Counted from the stretch's first letter, positions 18,604 to 27,366 are shown. The stretch is 64,000 nucleotides of DNA from UBA4427 sp046351135 (GCA_046351135.1 JAXLZA010000011.1:62001-126000), one strand, 5' to 3'. Notes: generated from the letters alone by a model not told the origin. Numbers and translations: made by a program.

Positions 18604-19521
18604 TCAGCCCCGCACGCGCGTCGAGGCGAGCATCGCGAGCCCCGCGCCGATCAGCAGCGCCGGCCCCGGCTCCGGAACGACCGGGAGAGTGGGCCCGCCT
18701 CCCGAGCTGCCCGTCGAGCCTCCACCAGTCGATCCACCCATTCCGCCGGTCCCGCCCGTTCCACCCATCCCTCCCGTTTCCCCCGTCCCGGGGACCGCGT
18801 TCGGATCTGCGAGGATCGTGAAGGTCAGCAGCGCGTCCTCGACGGGCAGGAAGAGGATCTGACCGTTCTCGCGCAGGACCACGCCTTCCCCGTAGGACTC
18901 CGGACCGCTGATGGGCCCCGAGCCGAAGTGGAGGGTCAGCTGTCTCGGATCGAGCAGCGAGGTCGCCTGGAAGGCGATCCGGAAGTGGACGTCGCCCTCG
19001 GCGATCGTGAGGCCACCGAGGCCGGTGTCGAGGCTTCCGTCGCCGGCGCCGAAGTCCGTGAGCGAGATCCCCCCGAAGATCCACGTGTACACGCCCAGAT
19101 AGGCTCCACCCCCGGATTGTCTGGCGTAGTCGATCTCGAACGGGCCGCGGGGGGCCATGACGCCGCCCGAGACCTCTCCGTCCGGCGTGCGGTCGGTGTT
19201 GAAGATCGATGCGACGGCCTCGGCGCCGACCATCCTCAGGCCATCGTCGGCGAGGCGGTTGCGATCGGCGTCGTAGCCGAACGCAATGAGGCCGATCCCG
19301 AGGATCGGGCGCCGCTCCTCGTTCTGGACGACGAGCTCGATCGTGACCGTGTCGCCGAACGCGAGGGTCGTCGGGCTCGCGCCGGTGCTCGTGACGCTGG
19401 CGACCGACATGCGGAAGGCGAGCGCCTCGCCCGCCGCGAGGACGAGGCCGAGCGCGAGGCCGAGGGCGACGCTGACCGGGATGAGACCGACGCCCGACGA
19501 CCGGGCCCGCGCACGCTGCAT
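18604..19521 (-). CDS. PEP-CTERM sorting-domain protein
   Basis: 305 residues. Signal peptide 1-35 (core LGLALGLVLAAGEALA), then a beta-rich extracellular domain (~36-240) that resembles cohesin-type folds (TTLAFGDTVTIELVV), a flexible Gly/Thr/Ser/Met-rich linker (~255-280) and the C-terminal sorting signal VVPEPGPALLIGAGLAMLAS followed by arginine. PEP-CTERM proteins are recognised by exosortase and are associated with exopolysaccharide or biofilm matrix. No exosortase gene is in the window. ATG 19521 is preceded by GGAGG. It stands alone, facing a 435-bp upstream gap. Confidence 0.93.
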   Translation of the reverse strand: MQRARARSSGVGLIPVSVALGLALGLVLAAGEALAFRMSVASVTSTGASPTTLAFGDTVTIELVVQNEERRPILGIGLIAFGYDADRNRLADDGLRMVGAEAVASIFNTDRTPDGEVSGGVMAPRGPFEIDYARQSGGGAYLGVYTWIFGGISLTDFGAGDGSLDTGLGGLTIAEGDVHFRIAFQATSLLDPRQLTLHFGSGPISGPESYGEGVVLRENGQILFLPVEDALLTFTILADPNAVPGTGETGGMGGTGGTGGMGGSTGGGSTGSSGGGPTLPVVPEPGPALLIGAGLAMLASTRVRG

Positions 19522-19956
19522 GAGGACCTCCGCTCCGGATCCGCCCGGTCGGGGACGTCGCAGACCGACGCCCCGCGTTTCCGGGCCATGAAGAGGAGGT
19601 GGCGTGCTTCTGCATGGCGTGGCACACCGGCCGGCTCCGATGCCGAGGACCGCCAGTCCGAAGGGCGGGTCGCGCCCGGGCGGCGCATGGACGCAGGTCC
19701 CCCATTCTCGAAGCCCACCCGAGCCCGAGTCCGTCGCCGCTCGCCTCGGGTCACACCGGGGCGTGCCGGGTCACCCGGGGCGCCCCAGTCCGAACCGGAT
19801 CGAAGTGGATTTCCCCAATGCAGACGAGAGCCTCCCGTCTTTTGCGGACGTGACCTCTCAGCCCGGATGGCATGGGCTGCCGATCCCCTGCTCGCCCGCT
19901 TCGCGCGCCCTGCGACGGCCGCCCCATCCGGGCCGGCCGCCGCAACCGAAGCGGCC
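19522..19956. other. 435-bp intergenic region without a gene
   Basis: It separates the minus-strand PEP-CTERM gene from the minus-strand LLM oxidoreductase gene. Several short open frames exist but none has a ribosome site or family-like sequence. It contains the 20-bp-period direct repeats listed at 19747-19782 and a short AT-richer patch near 19800-19850. I looked for a -24/-12 promoter for the PEP-CTERM gene and found none with correct spacing. Confidence 0.6.
19747..19782. repeat. Two direct repeats, 20-bp period (possible operator)
   Basis: CGGGTCACACCGGGGCG at 19747-19763 is repeated as CGGGTCACCCGGGGCG starting at 19767, so the centres are 20 bp (about two helical turns) apart. This lies ~225 bp upstream of the PEP-CTERM gene. 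Such spacing is typical of tandem regulator sites, but no regulator is known here. Confidence 0.45.
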
Positions 19957-20907
19957 TCAGAGCCGGATCGCCGCGAGCCGCTCCGCGGTGAACCGCCAGG
20001 TCGACTCGCCATCGGCGAGCGGGGCCGCGAGGAAGTCCGTCAGGCCGGCGTCGACGTAGGCGCGCAGCCGCCGGGCCACCGCCTCCTCGTCGCCGATCAC
20101 GCAGACGTCGCCGATCTGCTTCGCGTCACCGACCTCGAGCATGCGGCGATAGGGCATCGCGCCCTGATAGAAGCCGAACTCGGCCTGTGCCCGGGCGCGG
20201 ACCTCCTCGGCCCGGTTCGTGATGCAGACGGCGACGACGGCGGCGACCGTCGGCGCGGGGCGGCCCGCGGCCTGGGCCGCCTGCGTGAGGGTCGGGACGA
20301 CGCCCCGCGCGATCGCCCCGGGATCGGCCCAGGTCGCAATCGTGCCGTCCGTATACGCGCCGGCGACCCGCAGCATCTGCGGGCCCAGGGCGCCCACGAG
20401 CAGTCGCCCCGGCCGCGCCGTCCCGGGCGTCCCGTAGATCGAGCCGAGCTTGAAGAAGTCCCCCGCATACTGGACGAAGCCCGCCTTCTCCCGCTCCCCC
20501 ACCGGCGATGCCCCCGCCGCGAGCGCCGCCGACAGGATCTCGACGTACTCGCGCACGTGCCGCGCCGGCCGCTCGTAGGGCAGCCCGTGCATCGAGATCA
20601 CGGCGACGTTCGAGCAGCCGACCCCGAGCTCGATCGGCCGCCCGATCGCGGCCTGGACGGTCGCCGCCTGGCGCGCCATCGCGAGCGGATGGAAGAACCA
20701 GGTCGGGACCACCGCCGTCCCGAGCGGAATCGAGCCCGTCGCCTCCCCCGCTGCCTGGATCGCCGAGAACGCGTCGAGGGACCAGGGCAGATAGGGCACC
20801 CAGCCGCTCGCGAAGCCCAGCGCCTCCGCCCGCCGCGCGCGCTCGCGCACCTCGTCGATGCCCGACGCCGCGCCCCAGGTCTCGGACACGAAGATCCCGA
20901 TCCGCAT
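19957..20907 (-). CDS. LLM-class flavin-dependent oxidoreductase (F420-type)
   Basis: 316 residues, a TIM-barrel luciferase-like monooxygenase-family protein. MRIGIFVSETWG starts the barrel; LGFASGWVPYLPWS, IPLGTAVVPTW, and ELGVGCSNVAVI follow in the order usual for F420-dependent TIGR03564/MSMEG-type enzymes. The reaction may be reduction or oxidation of an unknown substrate with F420 or FMN. ATG 20907 is preceded by GGGAGG at ideal spacing. Its divergent neighbour is a Gfo/Idh/MocA oxidoreductase. Confidence 0.9.
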   Translation of the reverse strand: MRIGIFVSETWGAASGIDEVRERARRAEALGFASGWVPYLPWSLDAFSAIQAAGEATGSIPLGTAVVPTWFFHPLAMARQAATVQAAIGRPIELGVGCSNVAVISMHGLPYERPARHVREYVEILSAALAAGASPVGEREKAGFVQYAGDFFKLGSIYGTPGTARPGRLLVGALGPQMLRVAGAYTDGTIATWADPGAIARGVVPTLTQAAQAAGRPAPTVAAVVAVCITNRAEEVRARAQAEFGFYQGAMPYRRMLEVGDAKQIGDVCVIGDEEAVARRLRAYVDAGLTDFLAAPLADGESTWRFTAERLAAIRL

Positions 20908-20937
20908 CGCCGCCTCCCGACTCGTCCCGCGAGTCCC

Positions 20938-20970
20938 GCCGCTGCCGCTGCCGCTGCCGCTGCCGCTGCC
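20938..20970. repeat. Hexanucleotide microsatellite (GCCGCT)n
   Basis: Five and a half perfect GCCGCT units in the 165-bp divergent region between the LLM and Gfo/Idh genes, ending at a CGACAGTGTCG palindrome. A slippage-prone tract in a shared promoter region could change spacing; no effect is shown. Confidence 0.9.
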
Positions 20971-20980
20971 GACAGTGTCG
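20970..20980. promoter_or_regulatory. Possible operator palindrome CGACAGTGTCG
   Basis: A perfect 5-1-5 inverted repeat at the edge of the GCCGCT tract, in the divergent promoter region of the LLM and Gfo/Idh genes. Short palindromes occur by chance in GC-rich DNA, so this is tentative. Confidence 0.25.
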
Positions 20981-21072
20981 AGCGTCCTCTGCGGCCGCGC
21001 TAGCGATCGCGGGGGCCCCAGGCCAGAATCCGCGCTGCCCCGCGCCCCGACCGGCGCAGACCGGAGACCCGC

Positions 21073-22320
21073 TTGGCCCTCGACTCCTCCCGTCCCCTCG
21101 GCATCGGCTTCGTCGGCGCCGGCTTCATCAACCGCTTCCACGTCGAGAGCCTGGTCGGCGTCCGGGACTGCGTCGTCGCCGGCGTCACCAGCCCGACCCG
21201 CGCCCATGCCGAGTCCCTGGCCGCCCTCGCCCGGGAGCGGCGCGTCGGCGAGCCGCGCGTCCACGCGAGCGTCGCCGAGCTCGTCGCCGATCCCGCCGTC
21301 GACGCCCTCTGGATCGGCATCCCCAACGACCGCCGCGTCGCCGTCGTCGAGGAGATCGTCGACACCGTCCGCCGCGGCCGCGGCTCGCTGGTCGGCCTCG
21401 CCTGCGAGAAGCCCCTCGCCCGCAACCTCGCCGAGGCGAAGCGCGTGCTCGCGCTCGTCGAGTCGACGCCGCTGCTCCACGGCTATCTCGAGAACCAGGT
21501 CTTCGAGCCCGCCGTCGTGCGCGGGAAGGAGATCATCTGGCGTCGCGCGGTGCCGATCGCGGGCCGGCCCTATCTGGCTCGCGCCGCCGAGGAGCACAGC
21601 GGTCCCCACATGCCCTGGTTCTGGGACGGCGTCCGGCAGGGCGGCGGCGTGCTCTCCGACATGCTGTGCCACAGCTACGAGGTCGCCCGCTTCCTGCTGA
21701 CGCGACCGGGCGAGGACCGGACCTCGCTGCGCGTCGAGGAGGTCAACGCGCAGATCGCGTCGCTCAAGTGGACGCGACCCGAGTACGTCGAGCTCCTGCG
21801 CGAGCAGACGGGGGGCGCGATCGACTTCCGCCGGGCGCCGGTCGAGGACTTCGCGCGGGCCACCGTCCGACTGCGCGCCCCGGGCGGCGAGCCGCTCGTC
21901 GTCGAGGCGACGACCTCCTGGAGCTTCGTCGGGCCGGCGCTGCGCCTGCGCGCCGAGCTCCTCGGCCCCGAGTATGCCCTCGAGGCGGACAGCCTGAAGA
22001 CGGATCTCTCGATCTTCCTGAGCCGCCGGGTCACGGGCGACTCGGGCGAGGACCTCGTCGAGAAGCAGAACGCCGAGCAGGGCCTGATGCCCGTCGTCTC
22101 CGACGAGGCCGGGCTCTACGGCTACACCAACGAGAATCGCCACATGGTCCAGGCCTTCCGCGACGGCCGCATGCCCGAGGAGAGCTGGCGCGACGGCGTC
22201 GCGGTCACCGAGGTCCTGATGGCCTGCTACAAGTCGGCCGAGGAGGGCCGCTCGATCGCGATGCCCTGCCCCCTCGACGACTTCGTTCCGCAGGTCGCGC
22301 GGGGCGCCTGGCGGGGGTAG
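21073..22320 (+). CDS. Gfo/Idh/MocA-family oxidoreductase
   Basis: 415 residues. The N-terminal Rossmann domain starts IGFVGAGFINRFHVESL, and the family's catalytic-lysine motif is present as ACEKPLARNLAEAK (~115). The C-terminal alpha/beta domain includes a HSGPHMPWFWDG segment and DMLCHSYEVARFLL. Family members are NAD(P)-dependent dehydrogenases of sugars or cyclitols, some acting on natural-product glycosides. The substrate is unknown. The TTG start at 21073 has GGAG nine bases upstream; no ATG gives the complete fold. Confidence 0.92.
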   Translation: MALDSSRPLGIGFVGAGFINRFHVESLVGVRDCVVAGVTSPTRAHAESLAALARERRVGEPRVHASVAELVADPAVDALWIGIPNDRRVAVVEEIVDTVRRGRGSLVGLACEKPLARNLAEAKRVLALVESTPLLHGYLENQVFEPAVVRGKEIIWRRAVPIAGRPYLARAAEEHSGPHMPWFWDGVRQGGGVLSDMLCHSYEVARFLLTRPGEDRTSLRVEEVNAQIASLKWTRPEYVELLREQTGGAIDFRRAPVEDFARATVRLRAPGGEPLVVEATTSWSFVGPALRLRAELLGPEYALEADSLKTDLSIFLSRRVTGDSGEDLVEKQNAEQGLMPVVSDEAGLYGYTNENRHMVQAFRDGRMPEESWRDGVAVTEVLMACYKSAEEGRSIAMPCPLDDFVPQVARGAWRG

Positions 22321-22387
22321 CGTCGGAGCGTGGAGCCCGGTGCGCGCCGCGCGCGCGCGGCGGCTCGTCCGCACGGGAGGATCGACC

Positions 22388-23563
22388 ATGCGCCTGATCG
22401 ACGTCGACAGCCATTTCCTCGAGCCGCCGGACTGGCTGCTCGCGGTCGACCCGAAGCTCGCCGCGGAGATCCCGCCCGGCGATCCGATCGAGCGCATCGT
22501 GCAGGGCGTCGTCGGCGACCTGCTCGAGGTCGTCCCCCGCAGCCAGCGCCCCGAGAACCTGATCGAGCTGCTCGCGCCCGCCGGCAAGCGCGCGCTCACG
22601 GCGCTCCTCGCCGAGAACGCCGAGGTCCGCGAGGCGAAGCTCGCCGGCCCGCCCGGCAGCTACGACCCGAGCGAGCGCCTCGCCCTGCTCGATCGCCACG
22701 GGATCGAGATCCAGTTCCTGAACTCGACCCTCGGAACCGGCCCCTACGCGGCGGCGATGAAGATCGGCCGCCCCGATCTCGCCCAGCGCGCGCTCACGGC
22801 CTACAACCGCTGGACCAGCGAGACCCTCGCCGGCCATACCGACCGCCTGATCCCGATCACGCTGCTCGACCTCTCCGACGTCGACTGGGCCCTCGCCGAG
22901 ATGAAGCGGATGCGAAGGGCCGGAAGCCGCGCGATCCAGGTCCGCGCCGAGCCCGTCTCGGCGACGAAGTCCCTCGCCCATCCCGACAACGAGCGCATCT
23001 GGTCCGCCGCCGAGGACCTCGGCATGGCGGTCATCTTCCACATCGCCGCGGGCCGCGCAGAGATCAAGCGGGGCTGGTACTTCAACGGCGGCGATCCCGG
23101 CAACTTCGCGCTGCTGCATCTCATCAACAGCCCCGTCGTTCCCCAGCTCGCGCTCTCGGCGCTGCTCTTCGAGGGCGTCTTCGAGCGCCATCCGCGGCTC
23201 GTCGTCATGGTCCAGGAGCTCGGCATCAGCTGGCTGCCGCATTTCCTCGAGCTCGTCGATGCGACGACCGTCGGGCGCTGGGGCGCGCAGTTCGGGATGG
23301 GGCCGGGGGACTGGAAGTATCCGCTGAAGCCGTCGGAGTATCTCGAGCGGCAGGTGCGCGTGTCGGTGCTGGCGGCGGGCGACTCCCTGAGGCCGACGAT
23401 CGATCGCGTGCCGCCGGGCATGCTGCTCTACTCGAGCGACTTTCCCCATCAGGAAGGGCGCTGGGAGTCGCGGCAGATCTTCGAGGAGCAGATGGCGGGG
23501 ATCCCCGAAGCGGATCGCGAGCAGTTCTTCGGGGGGTCGATCGCGAGCCTGATGGGGCTCTGA
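22388..23563 (+). CDS. Amidohydrolase-2 family protein (first of three)
   Basis: 391 residues, metal-dependent TIM-barrel hydrolase/decarboxylase (ACMSD-like). MRLIDVDSHFLEPPDWLL carries the first metal-ligand region (D-x-D-x-H), VIFHIA gives the central histidine, and LLYSSDFPHQEG carries the conserved C-terminal aspartate. Members hydrolyse or decarboxylate ring-derived acids. ATG 22388 was chosen over upstream starts because it begins the barrel and has GGGAGG seven bases before it. It converges with the PhyH-like gene. Confidence 0.92.
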   Translation: MRLIDVDSHFLEPPDWLLAVDPKLAAEIPPGDPIERIVQGVVGDLLEVVPRSQRPENLIELLAPAGKRALTALLAENAEVREAKLAGPPGSYDPSERLALLDRHGIEIQFLNSTLGTGPYAAAMKIGRPDLAQRALTAYNRWTSETLAGHTDRLIPITLLDLSDVDWALAEMKRMRRAGSRAIQVRAEPVSATKSLAHPDNERIWSAAEDLGMAVIFHIAAGRAEIKRGWYFNGGDPGNFALLHLINSPVVPQLALSALLFEGVFERHPRLVVMVQELGISWLPHFLELVDATTVGRWGAQFGMGPGDWKYPLKPSEYLERQVRVSVLAAGDSLRPTIDRVPPGMLLYSSDFPHQEGRWESRQIFEEQMAGIPEADREQFFGGSIASLMGL

Positions 23564-23638
23564 GCGAAAGGCCCGGTGCGGACTCGGCGCGCGCACCGCG
23601 CCCGTCCGCCGGCGCCGGCCCGCTCGCGCGTCCGAGCT

Positions 23639-24919
23639 TCAGCCCTGCGCGACGATCTCCTGGACCTCGTCGAAGTTCGGGATGTTCCCCTCGCCGTAGC
23701 CCGGCATCATCTGGTTGTAGCCCGCGTGCCAGCCGATGATCTCCGGCGTGCGCGGGCTGTAGTGCTGGATGTAGAGCGTGCGCCGTCGCGCCGGGCCCGT
23801 CGGGCCCGGGCCCGCGTGGAGCCCGCAGCCGAAGTGGACCGTCGCGTCGCCGGGCTCGGTGACGAGCGGGATGATCGGGAGCTTCTTGCGCATCGCCTCG
23901 TCGGGGAACGGGTGGAAGGCCTTGCCCCAGCTGCCGGCCATCATGTGGAGCTGGGAGCTCCCCGCATTCGCGGCATCGAGCTGGACGCCGACCAGCACGC
24001 AGGGACAGGTGATGTGGCAGCCGCCGAAGCCGCAGTCGTTGTGGAACGGCAGGTTCGCGAAGGCAGAGACGGGGGCCCCCGGCGTGAACTCCTTGAGCAC
24101 CGCGAGGATGCCCTCGATCCGATCCGGCGTCGGCACGACGTTCTCGCGCGAGAGCGCGCGGAGCTCGACGACGCGCGGGTTCTCGTAGAGCGCCGCGAAC
24201 TCCGGCGACTTCTCCGAGAGATAGGTCAGCCGATACGGGAAGCGGCCGCCTCGCCCGTCGTCGGCCCACCACGACGTCAGCTCGCCCTCGACCGCCTCGT
24301 CGCGGACGCGGTCGAGCTCGCGCGAGAGGCGCGCGATCAGCGCCGGCTCGAAGGCGCGCTTCACGACGAGATAGCCCGTCTGGCGCAGGAAGTTCGACAT
24401 CTCGGCGCGGTCATCGTCGAGGGTGAAGGTCCGGTGGAGGTCGAGCGGACGGCCGGCGAGGTCGCGGAAGTCGAGGTTGCGCCAGTCGTAGAGTGGCCGC
24501 CCCGAGTAGAGCGTCCGGATCACCGGCGCCCAGCGATCCCACGTATCGAAGCTCCCGCGCCGGAAGCGCACGGCGTTCGAGTAGAGCAGCCCGATCCGCG
24601 TCCGCATCTCGTAGCGGTAGTCGATCCAGGCCTCGTCCCCCATCTCGACGATCGTCTCGGCGTCGGGCGCGATGCCCGGGACGACCTCGATCCGGTCGGC
24701 GCGGCTGACGAAGCTCCAGGCGCGCTCGCCGGGGAGGACGAACGCGATCGGCCGGGCGCCTTCGACGTCCCAGTGGAGCTCGCGGCCCGCGCCGGCGGCG
24801 AGCTTGTGCTCGAGTTCCTCGCGGTGGAAGCGATCGAAGTCGACCGGCGGATAGCCCGCCCGCCGGTACATCCCGTTCTTCACCTCGGCCCCGATGTCGT
24901 CGAGCTCGGCTGCGGCCAT
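23639..24919 (-). CDS. SCP2-like / phytanoyl-CoA dioxygenase-family fusion
   Basis: 426 residues. The first ~140 resemble a sterol-carrier-protein-2-like lipid-binding domain (RELHWDVEGARPIAFVL ... DAETIVEMGDEAWID). The second half (~175-410) is a PhyH-type Fe(II)/2-oxoglutarate dioxygenase: MSNFLRQTGYLVVKRAF, iron ligands in FHNDCGFGG (His293, Asp295) and FGCGLHAG (His368), and the 2-oxoglutarate arginine near RRRTLYIQ (~379). Four cysteines cluster at ~296-307, next to the iron site, which is unusual. The pairing implies a lipid or sterol-like substrate. It is the last gene of a minus-strand run with the LLM oxidoreductase gene just upstream (10 bp). Confidence 0.88.
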   Translation of the reverse strand: MAAAELDDIGAEVKNGMYRRAGYPPVDFDRFHREELEHKLAAGAGRELHWDVEGARPIAFVLPGERAWSFVSRADRIEVVPGIAPDAETIVEMGDEAWIDYRYEMRTRIGLLYSNAVRFRRGSFDTWDRWAPVIRTLYSGRPLYDWRNLDFRDLAGRPLDLHRTFTLDDDRAEMSNFLRQTGYLVVKRAFEPALIARLSRELDRVRDEAVEGELTSWWADDGRGGRFPYRLTYLSEKSPEFAALYENPRVVELRALSRENVVPTPDRIEGILAVLKEFTPGAPVSAFANLPFHNDCGFGGCHITCPCVLVGVQLDAANAGSSQLHMMAGSWGKAFHPFPDEAMRKKLPIIPLVTEPGDATVHFGCGLHAGPGPTGPARRRTLYIQHYSPRTPEIIGWHAGYNQMMPGYGEGNIPNFDEVQEIVAQG

Positions 24920-24929
24920 CGTGTTCCTC

Positions 24930-26102
24930 CTAGCGATCGAAGTGCGGGATCAGGTGCTTCCCGACGTTGCGCATGCCCGCGAGGATGCTCGCCTGGGAGA
25001 GCGCCCCGATCTGCATGAAGCACATCAGATGATCGACCCCGAGATCCGCGTAGCCCTCGGCCTTCTTCCGGCAGGTCGCCGGATCCCCCACGATCACCGA
25101 CGGCAGCGGCGAGAGCATCTCGTAGGCCTCCTCGTGGCTGATCGCCTCCCCCGCCGCATAGCGCTTCACGAGGTCGACGACCGGATGCTCGTTCGCCTGG
25201 CGCGCCATCGAAGCCGGGTCGATGCTCGCGACCGCCCGGATGTCGGCGGGGTTGTTCGGCAGGAGCCCGCCCCGGATCAGCTCCCAGACGTTGTCGGCCG
25301 GGGCGTGGAAGACCTCGGGCATGCGCGCCATGTACCAGAGCGCTGCGTGGCAGGCGCCGCTCTCGACGGCGGCCTTCTCGCTGTCGGCGACGTGGACGAA
25401 GGTGAAGACCGAGCGGCGCTCGTTGCGGAAGAGCCCGGCGGGCTGCTCGCACTCGGCGAGGCCCGCTGCGTACTCGCCGAGCAGCATCGAGATTCCGTCG
25501 AGGGTCGTGAGCAGCGTGTTGCCGAGGGCGCCGACGCCGAGAGAGCCCGCGAGCCGGAACGCCGCCGGGCTGCCCGTCGTCGACCAGACCGGCGGATGCG
25601 GCCTCTGCAGAGGCTTCGGGATCAGGTTGCGCTCCGGGATCCGCAGCAGCTTCGAATTCCAGGAGAAGCGCTCCTGCGTCCACATCTGCGGGATCATCCG
25701 CAACGCCTCGACGAGCTGGTCGCGGGTCGTCTCGACCTCGACGTCGAAGGCATCCCACTCGCCACCGAGGGAGCGCGCCATGCCGAACTCGAGGCGGCCG
25801 CCGCTGATGTGGTCGAGCATCGCGGCGCGCTCGGCCGCGCGGATGGGATGGTTGATCTTGAAGGGCGCGAGGACGCCGGAGTGGCCGAGCCGGATGCGAT
25901 CGGTCTGGGTCGCGATCCAGGACAGGATCAGCTCGGGCGCCGAGCTGTAGCTGTACTCGCCGGCCCCGTGGTGCTCGACCATCCACCAGGTCGTGAAGCC
26001 GAGCTCGTCGGCGAGGCGGGCCTGCTCGAGGACGTCGCGGTAGAGCGCCCCCTCGTCCCGCGGACCGACTCGTTGTGCCTCGGAGAAGACGTCGAACTTC
26101 AA
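24930..26102 (-). CDS. LLM-class flavin-dependent monooxygenase
   Basis: 390 residues, bacterial-luciferase-like TIM barrel. MKFDVFSEAQRVGP begins the fold; ELGFTTWWMVEHHGAGEYSYSSAPEL, RIRLGHSGVLAPF and GRLEFGMARSLGGEWDAF are conserved flavin-site segments of the alkanal-monooxygenase-like group. The substrate is unknown; the neighbours suggest oxidation of a cyclic or terpenoid compound. Start taken as TTG 26102 because the fold begins there and no in-frame ATG or GTG is closer; a purine-rich GGGGTTCGGG precedes it. Co-directional with the ADH gene 62 bp upstream. Confidence 0.9.
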   Translation of the reverse strand: MKFDVFSEAQRVGPRDEGALYRDVLEQARLADELGFTTWWMVEHHGAGEYSYSSAPELILSWIATQTDRIRLGHSGVLAPFKINHPIRAAERAAMLDHISGGRLEFGMARSLGGEWDAFDVEVETTRDQLVEALRMIPQMWTQERFSWNSKLLRIPERNLIPKPLQRPHPPVWSTTGSPAAFRLAGSLGVGALGNTLLTTLDGISMLLGEYAAGLAECEQPAGLFRNERRSVFTFVHVADSEKAAVESGACHAALWYMARMPEVFHAPADNVWELIRGGLLPNNPADIRAVASIDPASMARQANEHPVVDLVKRYAAGEAISHEEAYEMLSPLPSVIVGDPATCRKKAEGYADLGVDHLMCFMQIGALSQASILAGMRNVGKHLIPHFDR

Positions 26103-26120
26103 GACCCGAACCCCCGTGTG

Positions 26121-26145
26121 ATGCGATGTGACGCGATGCGATGCG
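26121..26145. repeat. Pentanucleotide repeat (ATGCG)-like
   Basis: Five 5-bp units ATGCG ATGTG ACGCG ATGCG ATGCG fill the short gap between the ADH stop and the LLM start on the minus strand. The tract sits immediately upstream of the LLM ribosome-binding region and could vary its spacing. Confidence 0.8.
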
Positions 26146-26164
26146 AAGACGAACGGCGGCCGGA

Positions 26165-27190
26165 TCAGCGGCCCAGATCGTCGATGACGGCCCGGCCCAG
26201 ATACTTCGCGGCCTCGAGCTCGTCGAAGATGGCGGGCAGATCCGAGAGCGGACCGCGGCGCGAGACGTGGCTCCGGACGCGGCCGGCGGCGGCGAGATCG
26301 ACGAGCTCGCGCATGTCCTGGACGGTCCCGACCGCCGAGTAGATGACGGTCGGATCCTTCATGAAGAACGCGAAGGGGTTGAGCTCGATGTTGCCCTCGC
26401 TGGTCGCGGGCAGCCCCACGGCGACGAAGAGCCCCGCCTTCTTCAGCAGCTCGAAGCCCAGCCGGAAGCCCGCCATGCGCGCCGAGAACACGAGCACCGC
26501 GTCGACGCCCCCGTACTCGCGCTGCACGACCGCGGCGGCCTCGTCGGCCGCGACCGCGCGGTGGGCCCCGAGCGACTCGACGAACGCGAGCCGCTCGGCG
26601 CCGATGTCGACGCCGACGACCTTGTAGCCGAAGGCCGTCGCGATCTGCACCGCATAATGCCCGAGCCCGCCCGCCGCACCGATGACCGCGATCGGGCGCC
26701 CCGGCAGGACGTGGTGCTTCGAGAGCTTCTTGACCGCGCCGTAGGCCGTCAGCCCACCGCAGGCGAGCGGCGCCTCGTGGTCGCCGAGGCTCGCCGGGAT
26801 CTTGACCAGCGAGCGCGCGTAGACCGGGAAGTACTCGCTGAAGGTCCCGATGATGCCCTTCGACTGCGCACAGTGGCGCGGCGTGCCGCCGAGACAGTAC
26901 TCGCAGGCGCCGCACCAGTAGCCGCCGCCGGTCCCCCCGAGCCCCAGGATCACGCGATCACCGACCTGCACGTCGCGCTCGGCGCCGGGCCCGAGCGCCG
27001 TCACGACGCCGATCGCCTCGTGGCCCACGCCGCCGGTCATCGGACCGAACCAGTCGCCCCGGGCCATGTGGAGATCCGAGTGGCAGACGCCGGCGGCGCT
27101 GATGCGGACGAGCGCCTCGCCCTCACCGGGCGTCGGCATCGGGAGGTCCTGGATCAGCAGCCTGCCCTGGTCGAGTCGTGCAGCCTTCAT
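26165..27190 (-). CDS. Zinc-dependent alcohol dehydrogenase (MDR)
   Basis: 341 residues. Catalytic zinc ligands: Cys36 in GVCHSDL and His57 in VGHEAIG. Structural zinc site: CGACEYCLGGTPRHC. The cofactor motif is AVIGAAGGLGHYAVQ, with Asp in VVGVDIG indicating NAD(H). This is the adhP/adhA-type class that oxidises primary or secondary alcohols. ATG 27190 has AGAGGAG seven bases upstream. The 176-bp leader toward the BVMO gene carries a 12-bp tandem repeat. Fits with the BVMO and LLM genes of the same strand as part of one oxidative pathway (inference). Confidence 0.94.
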   Translation of the reverse strand: MKAARLDQGRLLIQDLPMPTPGEGEALVRISAAGVCHSDLHMARGDWFGPMTGGVGHEAIGVVTALGPGAERDVQVGDRVILGLGGTGGGYWCGACEYCLGGTPRHCAQSKGIIGTFSEYFPVYARSLVKIPASLGDHEAPLACGGLTAYGAVKKLSKHHVLPGRPIAVIGAAGGLGHYAVQIATAFGYKVVGVDIGAERLAFVESLGAHRAVAADEAAAVVQREYGGVDAVLVFSARMAGFRLGFELLKKAGLFVAVGLPATSEGNIELNPFAFFMKDPTVIYSAVGTVQDMRELVDLAAAGRVRSHVSRRGPLSDLPAIFDELEAAKYLGRAVIDDLGR

Positions 27191-27206
27191 CTCGATCTCC
27201 TCTTTC

Positions 27207-27250
27207 TCCGTCGGAAGCTCCGTCGGAAGCCCGGTCGGTCGCTCGGTCGG
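27207..27250. repeat. 12-bp tandem repeat TCCGTCGGAAGC
   Basis: Two perfect copies (27207-27218, 27219-27230) and about one and a half degenerate copies, all in the leader of the minus-strand ADH gene. The array lies just upstream of its ribosome-binding site. Confidence 0.8.
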
Positions 27251-27366
27251 ATGCGCGGAGGCTCTCGCCCGAAGACGCGGGGTGCCCCGCCTCTTCGACG
27301 CTAGACGACTGGCGCGCGGCCCGCGACGGGTCGGACGGGGGTCCGGGAGGCGCGATCGCGGCCCGC

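Noticed and set aside
18166..21003. Plus-strand open frame of 945 codons
   Set aside because: It crosses three genes and two intergenic gaps on the opposite strand, is Arg/Pro/Asp-rich and shows no family similarity.
23564..23638. Inverted-repeat terminator between the first amidohydrolase and PhyH-like genes
   Set aside because: CGGAC/GTCCG arms exist but the interior does not pair well and there is no T tract.
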